Assembly: GCF_015493435.1 (NCBI RefSeq)
Contig: NZ_WGDD01000029.1
Span: 1 to 64,000, forward strand
Origin: Sulfurovum sp.
GTDB taxonomy: Bacteria; Campylobacterota; Campylobacteria; Campylobacterales; Sulfurovaceae
Reading direction: 5' to 3'
DNA length: 64,000 nucleotides
The notes beneath the pieces were generated by a model. It was not told the DNA's origin. It saw nothing but the letters and a program-made list of their open reading frames with translations, and ran no database searches. This document shows positions 59,494 to 64,000 of this stretch, piece after piece; the stretch's first letter is position 1, and the number at the start of each line of letters is the position of its first letter. Both the position numbers and the translations under genes were made by a program.

Positions 59494-61590
59494 TCAGCTT
59501 GCCTTTTGCAGAATTTCTTCATCACATTTGGGACAATACTCATATTCCCCCGAAAGGTAACCATGTTTTTCACAAATGGAAAATGTCGGTGTCACCGTAA
59601 TATACGGCAATCTGAAATTGCTGATGACATTCCTCACCAGTTTTCTGGCTGCTTCCGGTGAGCTGATCTTTTCTCTCATATACAAATGCAGCACGGTTCC
59701 GCCTGTATATTTGCACTGCAGGTCATCCTGCAGCATCAATGCTTCAAAAGGATCATCCGTATAGAATACAGGAATTTGGGAAGAATTGGTATAGTAATTG
59801 TTCTCTCTGCTCCCAGCCTGAATGATATCCGGATACCTTTTGATGTCTTCTCTGGCAAAACGGTATGTCGTACCTTCTGCCGGTGTAGCTTCCAGATTAT
59901 AAAGATTACCGGATCGTTCCTGGAACTCTTTGAGCTGATCTCTCATAAAATCAAGGATCCTCAGTGCCAGCTCTTCTCCAAAGGTATCGGCTATCGTATG
60001 CTTGTCATCAGAGAAATTTCGTATCATTTCATTCATCCCGTTGACCCCGATAGTAGAAAAGTGATTGTTAAACCCCGGAAGGTACCTTGCTGTATAGGGG
60101 TAAAGACCTCTATCGTACATTTCCTGGATGAATATCCTTTTTTTCTCAAGTGTTGAGTAGGCATATTCCATCAGTTTGGTGAGCTTTGCAAAAAGTTTCT
60201 CTTCATCTCCCGCATACAGATATCCCAGTCGTGCCATGTTGAGGGTCACAACACCGATACTCCCCGTCATTTCGGCACTCCCGAACAGGCCTCCGCCTCT
60301 TTTGAGCAATTCGCGAAGATCAAGCTGCAGCCTGCAGCACATACTTCGTACATGCCCGGGTTTATATGCCTCTTCATTGGGTATCAATGCTCCCTCTTCA
60401 TTTCTCACATACTGACTGCCTATAAAGTTTTGAAAATAAGACGATCCTATCTTTGCTGTATTTTCAAAAAGAATATCGGTATTTTCTCCATACCAGTCAA
60501 ACTCTTCAGTGATGTTTACGGTAGGAATAGGAAAGGTGAAAGGCTGTCCGCTCTTGTCTCCTTCAGTCATCACCTCATAATAGGCTTTGTTGACAAGATT
60601 CATCTCAGCTTGAAAATCTTTATAGGTCATACTTTCCAGAGAACTTATATTTTCATTTCTTTGTTTTGCACTCTGCAGCAAATCTTCATCCTCCAATCCA
60701 TAAAAGAGATGCTTTTGGTTTCTTGTCGGTATTTGATCTTTCAGGTCAGAGGGAACTGTCCAGTCTATGGTAATATTGGTAAAAGGACTCTGCCCCCATC
60801 GTGCCGGAACATTGAGGTTGTACACAAAGCTTCTTATGGCTTTTTTGATCTCATCGTAAGTAAGCCTGTCTTTAAACACATAAGGTGCCAGATAAGTATC
60901 AAAGGAAGAAAAGGCCTGTGCCCCGGCCCATTCGCTCTGTAGAATACCCAGAAAATTTGCCATTTGTCCCAGTGCCTCCCTGAAATGGGAGGGGGCCCTG
61001 CTCTCTACTCTCCCCCGTACACCGTTAAATCCTTCATCCAAAAGCACTCGCAGGCTCCATCCTGCACAATATCCGGTCAGACAATCCAGGTCATGGATAT
61101 GATAATCCCCGTCCCGGTGTGCATAACCCTCTTCTTTGGAGTAGATCGTGTCCAGCCAAAAATTGGCGATCACCTTGCCTGCCGTATTATTGACAAGTCC
61201 GGCATTGGAATAGCCTGTATTGGAGTTGGCATTGATCCTCCAGTCTGCTTTATCGATATACTCTTTGATCGTCTGTGTGGAGTTGACATAAGTCGTATCT
61301 TCATCCAGTCCCAGAATCTGTTCTCTTTGGATCTTGTGCATATGGCGGTAGAGCATAAATGATTTCATCACTTCAAAATACCCATGCTCATAAAGTACTT
61401 TTTCTATGTTGTCCTGAACCTCTTCGACAGAAATTTCATCTCTCTCTTTAATCCTATCCATTAATTCCGAAAAAACACTCTTGTCATACGCTTTTACTTC
61501 ACTTTCAAATGCTTTTTTAATGGCATCCTCAATTTTGAAAGGTACGAATTTTTGAGAATTCCCATCCCTTTTTATAATTGTTTTTATCAT
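59494..61590 (-). CDS. nrdD: Class III ribonucleoside-triphosphate reductase, large part without glycyl-radical site
   Basis: 698 residues: ATP-cone (about 1-90, IKRDGNSQKFVPFKIEDAIKKAF), then the NrdD barrel (GDYHIHDLDCLTGYCAGWSL, SPFTNITIDWTVP). The thiyl-radical cysteine region is MCCRLQLDLREL followed by GSAEMTGSIGVVTLNMARLG. The C-terminal zinc-type region (FSICEKHGYLSGEYEYCPKC) is present, but the protein stops at DEEILQKAS with no R-V-x-G-Y motif. That motif is on the separate ORF at 59193. Two Fnr-type boxes lie upstream. Confidence 0.95.
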   Translation of the reverse strand: MIKTIIKRDGNSQKFVPFKIEDAIKKAFESEVKAYDKSVFSELMDRIKERDEISVEEVQDNIEKVLYEHGYFEVMKSFMLYRHMHKIQREQILGLDEDTTYVNSTQTIKEYIDKADWRINANSNTGYSNAGLVNNTAGKVIANFWLDTIYSKEEGYAHRDGDYHIHDLDCLTGYCAGWSLRVLLDEGFNGVRGRVESRAPSHFREALGQMANFLGILQSEWAGAQAFSSFDTYLAPYVFKDRLTYDEIKKAIRSFVYNLNVPARWGQSPFTNITIDWTVPSDLKDQIPTRNQKHLFYGLEDEDLLQSAKQRNENISSLESMTYKDFQAEMNLVNKAYYEVMTEGDKSGQPFTFPIPTVNITEEFDWYGENTDILFENTAKIGSSYFQNFIGSQYVRNEEGALIPNEEAYKPGHVRSMCCRLQLDLRELLKRGGGLFGSAEMTGSIGVVTLNMARLGYLYAGDEEKLFAKLTKLMEYAYSTLEKKRIFIQEMYDRGLYPYTARYLPGFNNHFSTIGVNGMNEMIRNFSDDKHTIADTFGEELALRILDFMRDQLKEFQERSGNLYNLEATPAEGTTYRFAREDIKRYPDIIQAGSRENNYYTNSSQIPVFYTDDPFEALMLQDDLQCKYTGGTVLHLYMREKISSPEAARKLVRNVISNFRLPYITVTPTFSICEKHGYLSGEYEYCPKCDEEILQKAS

Positions 61591-61619
61591 ATATACGGCT
61601 CCCGGCTTAACGTTCAGAC

Positions 61620-61661
61620 ATTATAATAGAAGCTGGGGAAAAAGGCTTTGACAATTGTCAA
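61620..61661 (-). promoter_or_regulatory. nrdD promoter with proximal Fnr-like box
   Basis: TTGAC-AATT-GTCAA (61648-61661) is a perfect dyad with C/G instead of T/A at the fifth position. TATAAT (minus strand) at 61620-61625 gives a start near 61613 and a box centre at -41.5. Confidence 0.7.
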
Positions 61662-61705
61662 TAAATGAAGGAATTTTATTTTAAACCTGTTGATTTTATT
61701 TTTTT

Positions 61706-61719
61706 TTGATTGAGATCAA
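61706..61719 (-). promoter_or_regulatory. Distal Fnr-type box upstream of nrdD
   Basis: TTGAT-TGAG-ATCAA, perfect consensus, centred 58 bp upstream of the proximal nrdD box (about -99.5). It lies in the 145-base gap between nrdD and the GAPDH-family gene, close to the latter's stop codon. Confidence 0.65.
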
Positions 61720-61735
61720 TCAATTTATTTGTATA

Positions 61736-62740
61736 TTAGGCTATGGATTTTGCCATATCAACCAGTCTTTTGGCATATCCATACTCATTATCCTGCCATG
61801 CCGATACTCGCAGAAGGTCTTCTCCTGCCATAGCAGTAAAAGGGAGGTTGACCACTGCACTGTAGGGGTTCTGTATATAGCTGTCCGAACCGATAGGGCT
61901 ATGTGTAGTACCTAGTATCGTTTCATAGCCTGACCTTGCCTCTGTCTCAAACCGCTGATTGACCTCATCTTCAGTAGAATGCCCCTCCAATCGGATACTC
62001 AAATCATAGAGTGTCACAGCCGGTATGGGAACACGTATGCTTTTAGCTTGCATTTTATCCCTTAAATGCGGAAAAAAATAAGCCGTTGCCCGGGCAGCAC
62101 TGCTCATAAGGGGAATCGTATTTAGCGTAGCAGATCGTGTTCTGCGTATATCCCGGGAATAGTGTTTGTTGTCAAGCAGGTTTTGATAGCTCGTATAACT
62201 GTGATACATACTCATTATAGCCCCCTGTATCCCAAAATGTTTATCCACTATTTGAAACAGTGGGACAATAGCATTTGCAGAACAACTGGAGTTTGAGATT
62301 ATGGATTCCCCGTTATAACGCTTATGGTTCACTCCGTAAATATAGGTTGGCATATCATCTGATGCAGGTGCAGACACGATCACTTTTTTTGCCCCATTTT
62401 TGATCAAAGGCATATTAGACTCTGCCGTTAAGAACATCCCGCTGCATTGCAGCACCACATCTACCTCGAGTGATCGCATGTCCATCTTCTCAGAATTTGA
62501 TTCGGAAAAAAGTTTCACTTCTTTTTCATCCACAAAGAGTGTATTGTCCTCTACTTTTATCGTATATGGCAAGGTAGGGTAAATAGAGTCATATTTTAAA
62601 AGATATGCCATCTGTTCATAGCTGTAGAGATCATTAATACCAACCAGTTCCACACTGCTCTCTTCAAGTATGATACGTGCAGCACTTCTGCCTATTCGCC
62701 CAAATCCATTGATAAAAATCCGCACTTTCCTCTCATTCAT
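61736..62740 (-). CDS. Glyceraldehyde-3-phosphate dehydrogenase family protein
   Basis: 334 residues. NAD-binding start FINGFGRIGRSAARII, the acidic residue in GINDLYS, the catalytic Cys in ISNSSCSANAIVPL (the second Cys of the usual SCTTNC is missing), the catalytic His in MSMYHSYTSYQNLLD and the final WQDNEYGYAKRL are all visible. It could be glycolytic GapA, a gluconeogenic copy or an Epd-like enzyme. It is divergent from nrdB and has its own Fnr-like box, so it may be the copy used when oxygen is absent. Confidence 0.88.
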   Translation of the reverse strand: MNERKVRIFINGFGRIGRSAARIILEESSVELVGINDLYSYEQMAYLLKYDSIYPTLPYTIKVEDNTLFVDEKEVKLFSESNSEKMDMRSLEVDVVLQCSGMFLTAESNMPLIKNGAKKVIVSAPASDDMPTYIYGVNHKRYNGESIISNSSCSANAIVPLFQIVDKHFGIQGAIMSMYHSYTSYQNLLDNKHYSRDIRRTRSATLNTIPLMSSAARATAYFFPHLRDKMQAKSIRVPIPAVTLYDLSIRLEGHSTEDEVNQRFETEARSGYETILGTTHSPIGSDSYIQNPYSAVVNLPFTAMAGEDLLRVSAWQDNEYGYAKRLVDMAKSIA

Positions 62741-62783
62741 TATCTCTTCCTTCCCTCTTCTTCACTGCTTTTCTCATAATTCG

Positions 62784-62825
62784 AGTATAGTCAACAATAT
62801 TATTTTTGTTCTTGATACTTGTCAA
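62784..62825 (-). promoter_or_regulatory. Promoter and Fnr-like box for the GAPDH-family gene
   Basis: TTGAT-ACTT-GTCAA (62812-62825) has one mismatch to the dyad. TATACT (minus strand) at 62784-62789 gives a start near 62777 and a centre at -41.5. Confidence 0.65.
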
Positions 62826-62828
62826 AAC

Positions 62829-62870
62829 TTGACACTTATCAACGGATTTAAAAATCTAACAGGATAAAAT
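62829..62870 (+). promoter_or_regulatory. Promoter and Fnr-like box for nrdB
   Basis: TTGAC-ACTT-ATCAA (62829-62842) lies 17 bp from the leftward box. TAAAAT at 62865-62870 gives a start near 62877 and a centre at -41.5. Each of the two boxes thus serves one of the divergent genes. Confidence 0.65.
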
Positions 62871-62899
62871 GATAGACTTACACATTACAGGAGAACTTC

Positions 62900-63913
62900 A
62901 TGGATGTCAAACACTATTACAACCCCCACGGTGAAGAGATACTCGACGAAAAGATTTATGGCGGTTCCCCCACGGGATTTGTCGATTTCAACCGTTCCAA
63001 ATACCGATGGGACAGCAATATTTATGACCTGATGAATGCCAACACCTGGTTCCCCAGCGAAGTCAATACTTCTACAGAAAAGAAGAACTTCGAAGGCCTT
63101 ACAGAGAATGAACAGTCCATCTACAAAATGACCTTTGCACAGTTGAGCTTCAACGATTCGGCACAGGAGGAGTACCTCAGCGACTTCAGACGCCTGGCAA
63201 ACAACCGTCTGGTTAAGTCGGTGATCTCCCTTCAGATCATGCAGGAGGTCAACCACTCCAAATCGTATGCGGTACTGCTCGATGCCTGCGGGAATTCCGA
63301 AGAAGTCTTCAACCTGTACAAATATGATGCCGCCCTTAACAAAAAGAACCAGCAGGTTGCCGAACAGTTTGCCAAATATATCGACGGGGGTTCTGCGGAC
63401 AAGATGCTGCTCTCTGCTATGGCAAGTGTGAATCTCGAAGGAATCTACTTCCTGCTCGGTTTCTCCTATATCTACCTGCTGGGAGACAAAGTACCCGGTG
63501 CAAGAGATATGATCAAGTTCATCGCCCGGGACGAACTCAATACACACCTGCCCCTTTTTGCCAACATCTTCAAGACCATACAGAAAGAGAACAATATTGC
63601 GGCATCCACCATAGATGCAGCTTACAGGATGATCGGAGATGCCGTCAAGATCGAATTGGAATACGGACACTACCTTCTCGACCAGTTCCCCATTATGGGA
63701 GTGACGCATGAACTCATGGAGCAGACGGTATACAACTACGCCAATGACCGCCTTAAAAAAATAGGACTCGATCCTGTTTTTGATGAGAGTGCAACAACCT
63801 ATCTTCAGAAACTGGTCACCAAACATCTGGAAATGAACGAAGTCAAAAGCAATTTCTTCGAAAGCAACGTATCGAACTATGCCAAATCAAGCATTGACCT
63901 GAACGACTTCTGA
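62900..63913 (+). CDS. nrdB: Aerobic ribonucleotide reductase beta subunit
   Basis: 337 residues, the metal/radical subunit of class I reductase. Visible are E116 and H119 with the radical tyrosine Y123 (EVNHSKSY), E180 (ASVNLEG), and E212 with H216 in RDELNTHLP; E60 is a likely first ligand. The E-x-x-x-H spacing in the last motif is one residue longer than the E-x-x-H of most relatives. GGAGAACTTC precedes the ATG. The alpha subunit is not in the window. Confidence 0.93.
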   Translation: MDVKHYYNPHGEEILDEKIYGGSPTGFVDFNRSKYRWDSNIYDLMNANTWFPSEVNTSTEKKNFEGLTENEQSIYKMTFAQLSFNDSAQEEYLSDFRRLANNRLVKSVISLQIMQEVNHSKSYAVLLDACGNSEEVFNLYKYDAALNKKNQQVAEQFAKYIDGGSADKMLLSAMASVNLEGIYFLLGFSYIYLLGDKVPGARDMIKFIARDELNTHLPLFANIFKTIQKENNIAASTIDAAYRMIGDAVKIELEYGHYLLDQFPIMGVTHELMEQTVYNYANDRLKKIGLDPVFDESATTYLQKLVTKHLEMNEVKSNFFESNVSNYAKSSIDLNDF

Positions 63914-64000
63914 TGATGACACCCGAAGCATTCCTTCCCTACCTCAAATGTGTAGGTACCGGCCCGAAACGAAATCGCGACTTGAGCAAAGAAGAGATGA
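63913..64000 (+). CDS. TrpD-like (anthranilate phosphoribosyltransferase family) protein, N-terminal part
   Basis: An ATG at 63913 overlaps the nrdB stop (TGATG). The 29 residues before the window edge include FLPYLKCVGTGPKRNRDLSKEE, which resembles the helical N-terminal domain of TrpD2/YbiB-type proteins. Cut by the window end; assignment is based on this short segment only. It is probably translationally coupled to nrdB. Confidence 0.5.
   Translation, partial: MMTPEAFLPYLKCVGTGPKRNRDLSKEEM

Noticed and set aside
62885-63826. A 313-codon open frame on the minus strand
   Set aside because: It is fully antisense to nrdB, whose protein is clearly conserved; the frame is a by-product of codon use.
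1-64000. CRISPR array, prophage or insertion sequence
   Set aside because: No regularly spaced repeats, cas genes, transposase, integrase or phage structural genes were seen.

Overview
The window reads as a chromosome segment of a Campylobacterota (epsilonproteobacterial) chemolithotroph, most like Sulfurovum or Sulfurimonas. This is inferred from the periplasmic nitrate reductase gene order (napA-G-H-B-F-L-D), the type of rpsB-tsf pair, the denitrification/heme d1-type genes and the many short operons with 1-14 bp overlaps. No rRNA, tRNA, CRISPR array, transposase or integrase was seen. It looks like core chromosome, not a mobile island.

Layout. 1-1.35 kb: a cut MASE1 sensor gene divergent from an OmpR-type response regulator. 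1.5-3.6 kb: tsf and rpsB, the latter with an unusual C-terminal tail. 3.9-10.5 kb: peroxiredoxin, siroheme nitrite/sulfite reductase, a Deg-type protease with DUF523 and DUF420 genes, an aldehyde dehydrogenase and a small membrane protein. 10.6-18.6 kb: the nap operon, in which napB is fused to a class I cytochrome c. 18.9-29.6 kb: a nitrogen-oxide block with an Fe-S assembly protein, an NnrS-like membrane protein with a DUF2249/TusA-like partner, siroheme and heme d1-type synthesis genes (sirC-like, nirDL-like, SUMT, nirJ-like), a Crp/Fnr regulator, a cytochrome c and a two-subunit heme-copper-type NO reductase with unusual active-site residues. 29.8-31.3 kb: PAP2 phosphatase and patatin. 31.4-43.4 kb: one long TetR-controlled efflux operon combining an RND pump, an ABC-2 exporter, an MFS carrier and TolC. 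43.5-49.8 kb: LpxR-like protein, diheme peroxidase, two paralogous SDRs with an AraC regulator, and a CLC chloride channel. 49.9-57.9 kb: an orphan nosD, then a six-gene complex I-like operon related to group 4 hydrogenases but without NiFe ligands (an Ehr-type complex). 58.1-64 kb: cytochrome c, a class III ribonucleotide reductase operon (nrdD, a small glycyl-radical protein, nrdG), a GAPDH-family gene, nrdB and the start of a TrpD-like gene.

How the parts fit. A set of Fnr-type palindromes (TTGAT-N4-ATCAA and close variants) precedes nap, the DUF2249 operon, sirC/nirDL, nor, the 58.1 kb cytochrome, nrdD, the GAPDH-family gene and nrdB. In most cases a plausible -10 box puts the palindrome centre about 41.5 bp upstream of the predicted transcript start, the class II activator position. 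The Crp/Fnr protein at 22.9-23.6 kb carries the E-x-x-S-R recognition-helix pattern known for TTGAT-type sites and is the obvious candidate. The window therefore looks like an anaerobic/nitrogen-oxide regulon joining respiration, cofactor synthesis and anaerobic dNTP supply.

Most notable: the glycyl-radical motif of the class III ribonucleotide reductase is on a separate 57-residue ORF; the NO reductase has Asp where an active-site His is expected, and a subunit II with neither heme c nor CuA ligands; the complex I-like operon has lost all four NiFe cysteines; and NapB is a triheme fusion.
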